64,000 nt of DNA from Plazaster borealis (Eukaryota; Echinodermata; Asteroidea; Forcipulatida; Labidiasteridae). The notes beneath the pieces are model-generated. The model was not told the DNA's origin. It worked only from the letters and a program-made list of their open reading frames with translations, and did no database searches. The DNA lies in the NCBI GenBank assembly GCA_021014325.1, contig CM037469.1:13830663-13894662 (forward strand), read 5' to 3'. Position numbers and translations under genes: made by a program. Positions 33,511 through 45,530 of the stretch are shown piece by piece; within the stretch, counting starts at the first letter, position 1, and every line of letters starts with the position of its first letter.

Positions 33511-35119
33511 ACATCTATTCACTTTCTATCAGTAATGTGTTCTTCCGTTGGTATTTTGTTTGTATCTTGTTGTTTTCTATTCCTATAAAGCACAGACTTT
33601 GCAGTGATATGCCCTATACAAATACGGTTTATTCTTGTTAAGATAACCTCATTTGAAGAAAAAAAATTATCAAACAGTGAACTGCTACTCATGTTGTTTT
33701 ATCATCCCTTTATGATTTCAATTCATGAAACAACTTGTAACGATAAAAACAAAATTACCAAAGTCTTGATGGAAAAAGAGAAGGGATGGAGCGAGCTTCA
33801 TCAAATTTATTATCTTCAACATTCTTCAATCATTACTGTGGTCCAGAACGTCTATGCCTTGATTGAATTCTCGTTTTATTTCTCTTATCCACCTTGTCAC
33901 TTGAAATTGCCACTCGGAAAAAAAAAAGATGCATCGACAGGATGAGCCATCGATGCAGACTTCACGAGCAGTGAATAGTTTTGCGTGAATAAACTTCAAC
34001 TGTCCACTTATAGTAACGGGTTGCAATAAGGGTTTATCGACATGATGCATCACAAGAAGATAGTTTTTCCTTATAAACAATCTTCTTGTTTCTTATCTTT
34101 TTTTTCTGCTAAGAATCCGGAGGACTCATATTCGTCTCATCTTTCGTTCTTATACGAGACATCTCCTGGAGCGTATATTGCCCGTGCAAGCCCATTAACT
34201 AAAAAGCTTAAACCCTTAATATGTCCCACAAAACAATAATTTCCGCACTGACCTCCCCCCAACCCACACAACTCAATCAGAGAAAATGTAATAATTGTAG
34301 TCGGATTGGATTTCACCAAAATTAAACGCCGAGAGAATGATCAATTTTTTGATGTTTCAGCCGATCAGCGAGAGAATGAACAAGGGACAATATTAACGGG
34401 GTTCGGTTGGCCGGCTGAGGCCCATAGCCGCAGGGGGGTGTACCGGGGGAGGCTTTTGTTGGTCCGCCTAAGCGGGTAGCCATTGATCTAGCGTAGCCGT
34501 GGAGATTTTTCTGGCACCTGCTCGCCAGCAATAAAACCTGGGTATCATTGAACACTTTCCCCTCCCATCCATGATAATGACCCACTCTAAAAGACCGCAA
34601 GGTGTAGCGTTTCCCATGTGCAATTTTAGTGAGGTCTCGTTGGCACAGGATGACAATAGAAACATTTATCAGTTGGCTAAATTTGTTGGTCTGTTATTGC
34701 ATGACCTCGGGGTATGGGTTTGTCACGGTACGCACGGCGCTGTGTGGTGGTGTGTTAGCTGGAAGACACCGTTTCCCTTCATGCAGAACCTCATAATAAT
34801 ACGGTACTCCTACCCTGTCAAAACGCTGCTCCTTTGGGCATTTTCCTGTCTCTTTGTCTCTTTATTTGTAACCAACATTTCCTCCTCATCGTCAAATCTG
34901 TTTTAACTGTTTGTGTTCTGTTCATACCGTTGAAGGAACTAAACCAAGTTAATGACGAACACTTAAGAAAATATTGTAATTAATGTTACTCACAAAAGTG
35001 AAAGAAAATACTTTGTGACCTGACGTTTTTCAACCTAGCAGAGGCTTTCTCGAAGGCTAAATGACAACAGAACACAACACACATAAACAGGTATGTTATT
35101 TCCCTTATTCCATCGGTTA
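33511..35119. other. Unassigned 1.6 kb, no gene recognised
   Basis: Several frames of 60-110 codons (for example 33604-33945 and 34571-34906) show no motif. A G-rich patch at 34395-34470 is unlike its neighbours but unexplained. Confidence 0.35.
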
Positions 35120-35775
35120 CATTGGCTGCATATTATATTAATTTTCGTGTTAATTTCAAAAATACTTCATTGACATTCACTGGCCCTTTATGACCTCGCT
35201 CCAAAGTACATCATTGATATGTTGCGTGCTAAAGACCATTCCAATTATTGTATACGTTCTAATAACAGGTTACTTTTTAATTACCCCAAAGGAAAAATGC
35301 ATAACAAATCCACTGGGGACAAATTAGTCATTTATTCAAGCTGCACCGACACTTTGGAATGGATTACCCGCTTTTGTCCAATCTAGTTTTCTTGTTTTGC
35401 TTAGTTAGTGGCTCTATTTGTCTTGTTATTCTGTCTCCAAAAGTTACGTTAGTTTCACATTTTGTATTTTGTATTTATTTATTGTGTCTATATCTTGGCA
35501 GTAGAGATTGTATTGGGTCTGACACATCTATCATTACAGGGTTTTTTTTTTACTTTTGTCTTGACCCGGACAATTTTAAATGTATATATGTAGGCCAACT
35601 TATGTCAGAAGATTTAAAATAAATAAATTAATTAATTAATTAATTAATTAATTAATAAATAAATAAATTAATTAATAAATAAATAAATAAATAAATACAG
35701 CCTCTTTCTGTTTTTAAGAATAAGCTTAAGATTTTTCTTTTTATTAAACAAGCTTTTGGCAAATGTTGCTTGATT
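35120..35775 (+). mobile_element. Decayed LINE 3' end, split by an AT-rich insertion
   Basis: Allowing for frame breaks, the plus strand reads LAPKYIIDMLRAKDHSNY, then AAPTLWNGLPAFVQS (35340-35380), then SLSVFKNKLKIFLF (35697-35740). These are motifs of the C-terminal end of non-LTR retrotransposon polymerases. The last two blocks are separated by about 310 bp ending in (TTAA)n/(AATA)n, so a second AT-rich sequence was probably inserted. Reverse-transcriptase core motifs are absent; the element is dead. Confidence 0.7.
35622..35697. repeat. (TTAA)n / (AAAT)n simple repeat
   Basis: About 75 bp of AATTAATTAATT and AAATAAATAAAT, resembling the simple-repeat tail of a retroelement inserted into the LINE fragment. 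Confidence 0.9.
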
Positions 35776-36378
35776 TGTGTGTGTTCTTTTTACTCTGTTG
35801 TGTTACTCCATTGTGCTGACTTGTTAAGATTGTATCTGATTGTTAAGCAGTTATGAACATGTATTATGGTGAAATGCATACAGAAAATGTGGTATTATTT
35901 TTTATTTAAATTAAAAGCAAGGAGCTGAATGCCTAAACTAACCGACAATATGTCTTGCATGTTCAAATTTATTCAGAGAAATGTTGTAAGATTGTCCTGT
36001 TTTATTAATTCACGCAGAAAGCTGAACAGTTAAACAAATACCACACACTGTTAATCAGGACTGGAGACCTTTCCATCCATTGTTTATCATCTTCAAGAAA
36101 TATGATGTTCAGTACGCTCGGCAAAACTTCTCAATATCATACACTAAGTTGTGCAAGGTTAGAGCTGCCGAAGCATGAGTGCAATCATGGAATGATGCAA
36201 TACTGTTATTGCTCTATTTAATTGGAAATACTACTGTGTCTCATCTGCCTTTTATCTAAAGCGATTGCTTTTAACATCAAACATCAATTTCATGTTATTG
36301 CAATGTATTACATCTGGTGGTTTACATAAGGTACAAAGTCATAGCAGGCACATATCCGTGGTTTCCTGGGGCACAAGG

Positions 36379-36381
36379 ATG

Positions 36382-36432
<51 letters not shown>

Positions 36433-36498
36433 ACATTAACAACAAAACGACAGCAACAAAAACACCACCAACAACAACAGCAGCATTAGCAGCAGCAA

Positions 36499-36530
<32 letters not shown>

Positions 36531-36708
36531 ACAACAACAACTACAGCAGCAGAAACAACTACAACAGCAGCAACAGCAACAGCAGCAGCATCAGTATCCG
36601 CAACAAACAACAACAACAATAACAACAACAACAGCAACAACAACAACAACAACAACAACAACAGCATCATCAGCAGCAGCAACAGCAGCAGCAACAACAA
36701 CAACTTCG
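36379..36708. repeat. Long (ACA)n / (CAG)n trinucleotide tract
   Basis: Roughly 330 bp of ACA, CAG and CAA triplets with few interruptions. It is open in several frames on both strands, as poly-Thr/Gln on plus and poly-Leu/Val/Ala on minus, which reflects the repeat and not a gene. Confidence 0.95.
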
Positions 36709-37457
36709 AGTACGCAAGTTGCAGTCTAAATAAGACACTATAAAAAAAAACATTTTATTCTAAATAATTATGAAGTATATAATTCACTGCCAGTTGATGG
36801 GTCGGCACGTTTCTGTTTCGTTAAATTAATATTGTGCCTGCATTTTCATAAATTTGACTCTCGTAACAAAATCATTTTTCTAATCTGATAAACATTAGTG
36901 TATCGAATGAACGACCGGTGGAAAAGTATTTCGTGCCAGCCATAAACAATGTCAAACAATGGAAAAATTTATTGAGAATTCGATTTAAAGTTATTGTGTT
37001 CTTGCAATTTGAAAAAAAGGTAGTCTTTGAATATAAAGCGTGAATGGAAATATTTTACTATTTGATAATCTCAGCAAAATGTGGAGGTATGTAATTTAAA
37101 TATTTACATGTCATTGTTAAAAGATATTTGTGAAGACTAGATGATTAGAATGACTGTATTAATCAACCATTCTGTAAGTGTAAGCACGACGCATTTCCAA
37201 TCAGCCGACCCCATACCTTTTCTTAAAATGGCTTTGTTTCGATTAGCTTGCTCATGAAGAAGCGTTGAATCTTAAATCTTGACCGAACTTTTTTTGTATG
37301 AGATGCTAAATAGTCGCACAGCAAGACTTCGTTGTAGAGTTCCTTTGTGACTTAAAACAAATCATCATGACAGTATAAGCTTTACTTCTGATTTACCTCT
37401 TGCAGAGTGTTTCGTTTGAAAAAAACTTTGAAGTGTCAACTCCCAAAATTTCTTGAG
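36709..37457. other. No gene recognised
   Basis: AT-rich; nothing recognised. Confidence 0.4.
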
Positions 37458-37832
37458 TTAAAAGGCACTGAACACGTTTGGAAATTGTCAAAGACCAGTG
37501 TTCTCACTTGGTGTATCCCAACATATGCATAAAATAACAAGCCTGTGAAAATTTGGGCTCAATTGGTCATCGAAGTTGCAAGAAAATGATGAAAGAAAAA
37601 ACACCCTTTTTGTACAAATGTGTGTGCTTTCAGACAGGAATAAAAACTTCTTGCAAGAAGTTTTTATTATTTTAGTGAGAAATGACCTCTTTCTCAAAAC
37701 CTACGTTACTTCAGAGGGAGTCGTTTCCTACAATGTTTTATACTATCAACAGCTCTTCGTTGCTTATTACCAAGTAAGTTTCTATGCTAATATTGGTTTT
37801 GAGTCATTACCAAACGTGTACGATACCTTTAA
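37458..37832 (+). mobile_element. MITE family 1, copy 3
   Basis: TTAAAAGGCACTGAACACGT to CCAAACGTGTACGATACCTTTAA, with AACAAGCCTGTGAAAATTTG at about 90 bp and the hairpin ACTTCTTGCAAGAAGT. One of the best preserved copies. Confidence 0.92.
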
Positions 37833-39040
37833 AAAAGAACAAAACATGGTGGGGTTTTTAAGTGGACTGAATATACTAGATGATTTGCTGTTGGAACTAT
37901 TATACATTTCAGCGAGAGATGATGCGATGGGTGTGTTCATCTGCCAAGTTCTTCACACCTGTAGTTTAACAAGGAGATACACGACACCTCACTCGTCTTC
38001 CTGGCTCCACCAATGGAAAACATCCACGCGGTAAAACACCTCAACCATCCAAGTCAGAAACTTTGGGAGGGGAATGTCAAAGATTCACAGCGCTAGCAAG
38101 TACTATCGACCAGCCCGTCTTGCGTTTCCGAGACTTTCCATCACTTCGTCAGGCAGTAGGATCACTCGGCTTGGATTTCAGCCAAACACTTCTGCCAAAG
38201 TTAGACCACTTTACGAGTGAGGGGCTTCCGTGGGGAGCTGAATTTCCGATGCGGCGTCTGCCATTGGTCGGTACCGTCGCCGGCGCCGATATCCCCCATG
38301 CGAGTCACTGCCCTAGATCCATCCGGCTCTCGGACTCCGGGCTATTCCAACTCAAGTTCTTTTCTCTCGCGTTTCCAGGTGTGTCTTCTCTGATGGTGTC
38401 CCCTTGGCCTAAATAATACCCCCCTCTAGCGATATAGCTTCTCGGGTTGTACCAAGCTTCGGGCTGTGTTGGTCATGAATACTCCGCGAGTTTTAACTTG
38501 AAAGTTAAAACAAGAAGTCTTGATGGACTCATTAAAAACAAAAAACCTCCCAAAAAAGAATATACAAATGAACTACAAATTTAGTCACGTTAGCATCAAT
38601 AAGTGGGCTTGGTTCACACTCCTAACTTCAGATTTCACTCGTGTCAAAGAAAACAGTACAACTTTTTATTTTGTCTCAGTTTTATGTCAACTAAAGTTTC
38701 ATGGAGATTTTTTCTCATCTCACTTCAGTATTAAATTTATCATAACCCTCTATACCAATTTGTTGAGAGAGTGGTGTGCGCATGACAGAACGCAACCAAT
38801 CATGGGCTTGTTCAATGAAGATGTGCATGACTGGTTTATCAACCAATCAAATTCGCCGCTTTGAAAGAATGAGCCGTTGGGGGCGTCCTAATGGCAAGAT
38901 CGGCAAGACACTGCCGCTGTTGGTGACCAACAACAGAACTAAACTAAGCATCCTTCTTGTTGTGGTAAGTTCTACATGCAAGTCTTCAAATAATATGGTA
39001 TTTTTAAGACATGGTTCTGTTTACTATGAATGGTTGTAAA
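37833..39040 (+). other. Unassigned region with GC-rich block at 38040-38430
   Basis: 38040-38430 is CpG- and GC-richer than anything nearby and open for about 118 codons on the plus strand from 38063, but I recognise no domain. It contains CCATTGG (an inverted CCAAT word) near 38261 and GTCGCCGGCGCC. It could be an unrecognised promoter or exon, or a decayed element. The flanks are ordinary AT-rich DNA. Confidence 0.35.
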
Positions 39041-39049
39041 CCTCAAAAT

Positions 39050-39160
39050 AAAAGTGATTTGGGTTTTAAACAAAGAAAAAAATACCAGAGCGGGACTTGA
39101 ACCTGCGACCTACTGATTAACGTGCCGGCGCTCTACCAACTGAGCTAGCCCTAATGTCGG
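39050..39160 (-). mobile_element. tRNA-derived SINE B, copy 2
   Basis: On the minus strand, GGGCTAGCTCAGTTGGTAGA (box A) and GGTCGCAGGTTCAAGTCCCG (box B) lead into the TTTGTTTAAAACCCAAATCA tail. The tRNA-like part is 39086-39152. Confidence 0.8.
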
Positions 39161-39304
39161 CGGTCTCCCTATTTTTGTTAACATCTTTGTTCAGGGGAGC
39201 CATAAACCTGTAACTGCCGTACAGCCACGGATCACACCCAAGTTTACAATACAACCCGGGAAGCGGCAGCAGAGGGATTACCTTAGGGTGCGACTTTTGT
39301 TTAT

Positions 39305-39472
39305 TTCAAATATTGAGTAATAAACCACAAGGTAAACTGGACTGGGTAAATTTTAAATAATTTTGGGTTGAACAAAGACAAATTGAATAGAGCGGGACTT
39401 GAACATGCGACTTGAACCTGCAACCTCCGGGTTAACGTGCCGGTGCTCTACCAACTGAGCTATGTACTAATC
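39305..39472 (-). mobile_element. tRNA-derived SINE B, copy 3
   Basis: Minus strand: TAGCTCAGTTGGTAGAGCAC and GGTTGCAGGTTCAAGTCGC, with a small duplication of the box B word. The tail TTGTCTTTGTTCAACCCAAA matches 29160-29200. It lies about 200 bp from copy 2 in the same orientation. Confidence 0.78.
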
Positions 39473-40560
39473 TTAATCTTTATTTGAACAGATCTTAAGG
39501 AGAAAGATGAATTCGAAAATGAACAAGATGTGTTTTGAACTGCATATCATTCATGGATCAAAATAAAAGGATTTTGACTTTTAGGGGTTATTGCTCAGCT
39601 GTTGTTGATTTTTATTTGTTTTTTTCTGAAAATATTTTTTCGAAAGAAAAATTCCTTAAACGTCTTGAGAAAATAAAGCCGTAGGCCCCCCTATACATAT
39701 ACAATCATGGAATTTCAACTATAATCGTACAACTTGCGTTTCTGCATCCACTATTGTTGGATTCCGTATAGCTGTCAAATTGTATATTTATTTATTTATT
39801 TATTTTTATATATTTATTTGTTTAATAATACTTGGTTATTGATTTGAATGATTTTTTTTTCAAACATTTTTTTTTAACTCAAGGGAAAATTGTTTACACT
39901 GCATCGATTTGTAATTGATTCATAAAATACAATCTTCTGTTTTTACTCTCGTGTATAAAATTGAGCTAACAAGGAGCATTTGGCAGAACATTGAGAAATT
40001 TTAATACAGGTAACTAAACTTTTGAAATGAGTATAGGAATTAAGGGAGTTAAAGTCTCATGTTGACAAACGGTTATTTACGAAGAAGAAGAACCGCAGGC
40101 CAGGGCAAAATGAAACGAACCGGGAAAGAAACTAAAACAAAAGAAATTAATTAATAAAGTTCATGAAATAATTTGTTTGCAGTAAGTACGATTGAACATC
40201 TCTCGGGTAAATTTCCATGCGGTCCTCGATTCACTCCTGCTTCACTACCAGATTCGTTCATTGTACGAAACAGCAAAACAAAAAAACACAGGCAGGTTTA
40301 ACAAGGAGCCTGTGCCGTTGAAAGCAGCGCAGACCCGGTATCTAGTAGACGGAAGATTGACGTCCGGTTACTGCAACGGAGTGATACATAAATGACCGTG
40401 AGCGTTCATCGTGAGGCCGCCGATATGAAACGCGCTCCAGTCGGTATAGAACTCCTCACGCGGTTGCAAGGCTACGTGGGTGGGTAATACGCCAGAGCAA
40501 GAGATTGATGCAGCGGTGGGATTTATCTAAATTTAGAATGGGAGGTCCGGAAGATCCGAA
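39473..40560. other. No gene recognised
   Basis: Contains a short (TTTA)n tract at 39785-39825. A GC-richer patch at 40190-40530 has only a 67-codon frame with no motif. Confidence 0.35.
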
Positions 40561-40599
40561 CCTTACTTTATAATAATAGGGACCGTGATGCTCTGGTCA

Positions 40600-40740
40600 C
40601 CAACTCCACCGTTTTGTCATTGTATTCATTCACCAGTAACTTTCTTGTATATATAACATGTACTTGGCTTGTCCCCTTCATTGCATCTGATGAAGTAGTT
40701 GTTGCTACGAAAGCTCATGCTGTTTTTTTATGTATATAGT
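40600..40740 (+). mobile_element. Repeat module with CTGATGA...GAAAGC hairpin
   Basis: TGCATCTGATGAAGTAGTTG then TTGCTACGAAAGCTCATGCT (about 40684-40722). The GTAG/CTAC stem lies between CTGATGA and GAAA, which resembles a hammerhead ribozyme core with one extra base after CTGATGA. A minus-strand relative of the GAAAGCTTATGC part lies at 18004-18118. Probably a fragment of a dispersed retroelement. Confidence 0.5.
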
Positions 40741-40746
40741 TTAGTC

Positions 40747-41127
40747 TTTTAAGGCATCGTACACGTTTGGTAATTGGAGCCTATTGTTTGTTTCAAACCT
40801 ATATAGTTGTAGATAGGCCTATATACCGTAAAACTAAGCTGTGAAAATTTCATTTCAAAAGGTGGTAGCGTTTTTGAGATAATATTGCCGAAAATCTGAA
40901 GCGGTTATGTCCACGCAGGAAGAATAATCTGCATTGGAATACACACTCTGAGATGCAAATGTTTTGGGGGATAAAAAGTGATATATTTTTCCATAACCGC
41001 AGTACTTCGAAGTGAAAAGATTCTCAAAAAGCATTTTACTATCCAAAGCTGCTGTACTTCTTACCAATTTAGTTTGTATTGCCATTAATTATCAGAGTCA
41101 TTACCAAACGCGAACGATGCATTTAAG
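40747..41127 (-). mobile_element. MITE family 2, copy 5
   Basis: Minus-strand copy with ends TTTTAAGGCATCGTACACGT and CCAAACGCGAACGATGCATTTAA. Its outer ends resemble the family 1 right end, yet the body (AACTAAGCTGTGAAAATTTC, AGGTGGTAGCGTTTTTGAGA) is family 2. The central palindrome is mostly lost. Confidence 0.85.
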
Positions 41128-42069
41128 TGCTACCACAACCTTCCTTGTTTTATCTAACAGACTAACCCGGCTATCTCCATCATTGTTCAAAGTAATTGTC
41201 AATAGTTTCTCGGCTCGCTCCCACCATCCTTGTAACTTAGTGTAGTCATCTTGTTTCGCATGTTTTGTTTTGTCTGTTGTTTGTGTGTGAGTGTGAACGT
41301 ACTGCTCCATTCTTTCCGCAGTCATAATACACATTACTTCGTCACAATCGCTTATTTTACAATACTTCACTCATTATAACAACACAAAATGCATAATTTT
41401 GCGAAAAGCCTGCCGAGCGATTGCACGAGAAGCCGGCTACTTTGATCATTTTCGCTCTAAATCAGTTTCTCACTCAACTTTGAATTGTTCATTAATGTTT
41501 GTATCTTGTTTTACTGATGATACAGAGAAAAAATAGGTCCGGGATTAGAAAGCCAGAGATAAAACTTAAAAAGCGCAAAACTCTGAGAAAAACCCTCGGC
41601 CATGGCTTAATAAGCCGCCTGAAAACAATACATGCTGTGGATGAACATCTCTCATGCGGTTTGCTTAAATTTATTAATCTTTGATGGTATTTTTAAGTTT
41701 GTTAAAAACGTGCTATTTGCATGAAGTGCAAAGCTAGAATGAACTCTTCGTTCAGTACACACCGCCACCTGGCGGAACTCAGTGAAATGCATTCTGATTC
41801 CCGTGTTACATAACAACACTGTGTTAACACTTGTTAAGCGCATAAACAATGTTCACCTGCTATACCCGGTACTCTGTAACGCAGGTAAAAAGCATTTCTC
41901 AAGTCTCCCTAGATGAGTGTGCTTTTTGATGTGCAATATTGTTTATGTGCCTTGGTTGTTCAATTTCTTTAATGTTTATTATTTAATTTTATTTATTAGA
42001 TTCTATTTTCTCACTATTTTTTTTAATACTCAATTTCTTTCTGTTTGTATTATTTATAAATTGTTTATG
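41128..42069. other. No gene recognised
   Basis: AT-rich, with short frames on both strands and no motif. Confidence 0.35.
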
Positions 42070-42170
42070 TTGAATTGAACAAAAAAAAGTTGACTAGAGC
42101 GGGATTTGAACCAACAACCTCAAGATGAAAGTGCCGGCTGCGCTTTACCAACTAAGCCAAAGCTCCAATT
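42070..42170 (-). mobile_element. tRNA-derived SINE B, copy 4 (degraded)
   Basis: Minus strand: TTTGGCTTAGTTGGTAAAGC and GGTTGTTGGTTCAAATCCCG, then the tail TTTTTTTGTTCAATTCAACA. Both box A and box B carry changes. Confidence 0.75.
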
Positions 42171-42219
42171 AATGTTGGCGTCTCCCTATTTTGTCAATAT
42201 CTTTGTTCGGGGTGCCAGT

Positions 42220-42562
42220 AGGCACTGGACACGTTTGGTAATTGTCAAAGACCAGTATTCTATTCTCTCTTTGGGCTCAATTGGTCATCGAAGTTGCAAG
42301 AAAATAATGAAAGAAAAAACTCCCTTGTTGCACAAACTTGTGTTCTTTCAGATGCCTGAAAATGCTTCAGGCCTGAAGTCTTTCTCAGATTCAAATATTT
42401 CAGTGACAAATTACCTCTTTCTCAAAAAAACGTTACTTCAGAAGGAGTCGTTTCTCACAATGTTTTATACTATCAACAGCTCTCCGTATTGCTCGTTACC
42501 AAGTCAGTTGTTATGCTATTATATATTGTGAGTAATTACCAAACTTGTCCAGTGACTTTAAT
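42220..42562 (+). mobile_element. MITE family 1, copy 4 (internally deleted)
   Basis: AGGCACTGGACACGTTTGGT to CCAAACTTGTCCAGTGACTTTAA. The segment holding the CCTGTGAAAATTTGGGC box is missing, so TCTCTCTTTGGGCTCAATTG joins the two sides. The TTGCAAGAAG hairpin is replaced by TTCAGGCCTGAAG. Confidence 0.88.
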
Positions 42563-43445
42563 TAACTTTTTTTGTGATCAGCCGGCAAAAATGAGCATTT
42601 ATTTTAATAAACCATACTGAGTTCCACATTTCAGATTAAGTTGTTGTAACTAAAGCATTTGATCAGTTTGTTTGTGCATTTTTATTAAGCTGTTAACACA
42701 AACATTTATATGATAATCTTAATAAATATTTTAAAATTATAATCAACTACAAAAATCTGAAAAATCAGAAAGGTGAACAAAATGCTTTTCAATACAGCCT
42801 ATATTTTTGTTTCCTCTCTCCCTCTCTCTTTGAAAATTTAACTAAATCTACAATAGCTTTGGACAACGCTAAAACGGATAGTACCTTACTGAGTACATAC
42901 AATCATGGTAACATTTTTAACAGTAAGTGCAGATTGACCATTTTGTTTCCTCTTTTTTTCCTCTCCTTTTTTTACAGAGAGATTCAACTAGCCAAATTCT
43001 AGAATTGATCAAAACGTTTACGAAGTGAAACAAGAAAATAGTATGCAAAAGCACTTCAAGAACACTTTTTTTTCTGAAAAAAAAAATACATTACAATTTT
43101 CCACAAAAATTATCCATCATATAACACTTGTTTTTACTCCTCAGGAATACAATACGACCATGTCTATATTTTATTAAAGGCTTGTAGATGATGACAATAT
43201 TTATATAAAAAAAGGAGAAGTTGCGGCCAGCTCCCGAAAGAAAAGGAATGTTAAGTTTATACATGTTTGTTTGTAGATGCTTGGCACCTCTGAAAAATAG
43301 TGTTTTACTGAGAGGTCTCCCCGGGGTAAAGAAGAAATAAAAAAATAAATACATAAATAAAGTTGGGCCATCTTAAACTGGGATGCATAATTTAAAGTTT
43401 CATAAATCAGAAAGACTTATTTGCCATTATTATATTGACATGATT

Positions 43446-43856
43446 GTGGTTACATTCGAAAAAACTTCTGGATCAGAATTGATCCGAATCCGGGTCCCGT
43501 TGGGCCTGACCCAATTCTGGGTCAGTATGACCCGGAATCTGTGGGCGTTTAAGAATCCACGGCTTCGGCTTCGGATTCGGCTCAGGCTAGCTAGGCCCCT
43601 CAGTTGTTTTGACTTTACGCGTGCTATGCGTTCAGGGATTCAGACGAGAGAACGGAGCCTGAAGTCTAAGCCTGAGCCTGAGTCTCCGTTTCGTAAGACG
43701 TCAAAATGACCCAGAAATGGGTCAAACTCACGCAGGATCGGGGTTTATATACAATTTTTAACCCTATTCTGGGTCAGCCTGACCCAGAAATGGGTCAAGC
43801 CCTCTGGAACCCGGAATCTGGGTTAAGTCTGACCCGGGAGTTTTTAAAGTGTAGCA
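43446..43856. mobile_element. GGGTCA element in unit A, first copy
   Basis: Ends AAAAACTTCTGGATCAGAAT and CCCGGGAGTTTTTAAAGTGT. It has exact GGTCAnnnTGACC palindromes at 43520-43532 and 43772-43784. A roughly 140-bp piece (43545-43690) with CGGCTTCGGCTTCGGATTCG and AAGCCTGAGCCTGAG lies in the middle and may be a nested insertion. Confidence 0.8.
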
Positions 43857-44228
43857 TTTAAAATTTGTATATCGGTTTCAATATTTATCTATTTATACTC
43901 AACACAGTGTACAAAATAAGACAAAGGCAACACTTATGGTTGCGTGATCTCTCTCTAGTCCCAGAACCACAAGCTGCTGCATGAAAACTTAGAGGTACAG
44001 TTTGCAAGACACTTGCAGTAAATTAATAAAATTGCCGTATACTATAGGGCTTTTTCTTTTCGCGCAATTCGTCTTTTCCGTTAATACTAACAATAAATGA
44101 CATATTATTCCATGCTCATAATTAATAATTCATAAAAGAACAATACTATGTCTCATATAGTGCAGATTAACACACGTTGATCACAATAGTGTTTGAAGGA
44201 TCTACCTGGAATTTCAATATTCCTACTG

Positions 44229-44630
44229 ATTTAAAGGAATTGTATACGTTTGGTAATTGTAACCCACTGTTTGCTTCAATACTATATAATTTATGTATAT
44301 GTACTAAAGATTTAATTAACCTGTGAAAATTTCTTTTCAAAAGGTGGTAGCGTTTTTGAGATATTGCCGTGAATCTGGAGCGGTTATGTCCACGCAGGAA
44401 GAATAATCTGCAATTGGAATACACTATCTGAGAAACGTAACCGCAGTTACGCTTCTGAGATTCAAATGGGGGATAAAAACTGATATATCTTTTTCCTTAA
44501 CCGTAGTACTTCGAAGTGAAAAGTTTCTCAAAATGCATTATACTATCCAAAGCTGCTGTACTTCTTCCGAGTAAGTTTGTATTGCCATTAATTTCCAGAG
44601 TCATTACCAAACGTATACAGACCCTTTAAT
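44229..44630 (-). mobile_element. MITE family 2 in unit A
   Basis: Minus-strand copy, TTTAAAGGAATTGTATACGT to ACGTATACAGACCCTTTAA. The palindrome here reads GTAACCGCAGTTAC, compared with GTTACTGCAGTAAC in unit B. Confidence 0.9.
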
Positions 44631-44818
44631 CCTGAGGCATCGGGTTTTTGGGTGGTTTCTTTTTTACAATCACCATGATGAAATTTTTTTACATTATTGG
44701 TAGTACTGAATGAGCACAAGGGACAACATTCACCTCAGAATATTCATTAACTATTGTTCCCATCATTTTTAATAGGATTAAACAAGTCAACTGTACTAGC
44801 GAGGGAATCACAAAAGTA

Positions 44819-45530
44819 CGCTCAAAACCCCCGGGTCAGAATTGACCCGAATTCCGGATCATGAAGAGGACTCATTTCTGGGTCAGTACAACCTGGGCCC
44901 AATGTCATACGGCTGCTTAAGCACAAAAAGTAGCTAAGCATAACAAAATCACGCTTACCAGAATAAGTTTACCAGCCAAACTGCCATGTCACAAGTACAA
45001 TTTGTGACTGCTCATTTCTGCTTAGCAGCAAATTGTTAAGCAATATTTTCTGTTAAGCAGCTATATCACACTGACCCCAAACTGGGTGGTCGGGTTGGCG
45101 TATAGTGGTATCTCGGGGTTTTCTTCCCACATCTAAAACTGAAACTTCCTTCCTTGTCTTCATCCATATTATCCCTTTTGAGATATGGTGGACACTATAG
45201 GAGTGCGCTGTTTGGTTTGGGTGTATACAGATAGATTTACCAAAACCCAATAGCGCCCTCGTAGTGTGTCCACCAAATCTCAAAATTGCTAATTGGGGTC
45301 TTGGCATGCAAGTGCAGTGATTAAGTTTGATTTTCTGAGAGTCCTCGGCTTTAGGCATAAATCAGAATAAATGAAATGATATGAAACTGTCGAACTGACG
45401 TTGAATCATAGTCAAAATCCACATTTCTAACCAGTTTCCCGGGTCAGCCTGACCCATAAGTGGTTCAGGTTTCCATGGGACCCGGAAACCGCGGTCAATT
45501 TTGACCCAAAAAACAGGAGTTTTAGGGTGT
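44819..45530. mobile_element. GGGTCA element with three nested insertions (unit A)
   Basis: The outer halves are CTCAAAACCCCCGGGTCAGA at the left and AGGAGTTTTAGGGTGT at the right. Inside are a GGGCCCAATGTCATACGGCT repeat (44890-45060), a truncated SINE C (45078-45370) and a 108-bp MITE within that SINE (45177-45284). An exact GGTCAnnnTGACC palindrome is at 45442-45454. Confidence 0.75.
45177..45284. mobile_element. 108-bp MITE nested in SINE C (unit A)
   Basis: The inverted ends TTTTGAGATATGGTGGACAC and GTGTCCACCAAATCTCAAAA enclose about 65 bp. It separates SINE C words found together at 26035-26060. The unit B copy is at 50207-50314. Confidence 0.8.

Noticed and set aside
36265..36703. Open frames of poly-Gln/Thr (plus) and poly-Leu/Val/Ala (minus)
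   Set aside because: They follow entirely from an (ACA)n/(CAG)n microsatellite and have no non-repeat coding sequence or splice signals.
40677..40725. A confident functional ribozyme call
   Set aside because: There is one extra base in the core and flanking pairing for stems I and III is not evident from reading alone.
29196..42165. Minus-strand tRNA genes at 29196-29265, 39086-39152, 39389-39465 and 42096-42165
   Set aside because: Each has tRNA-like box A and box B, but all share a non-tRNA flank and degenerate stems, so they are SINE heads.
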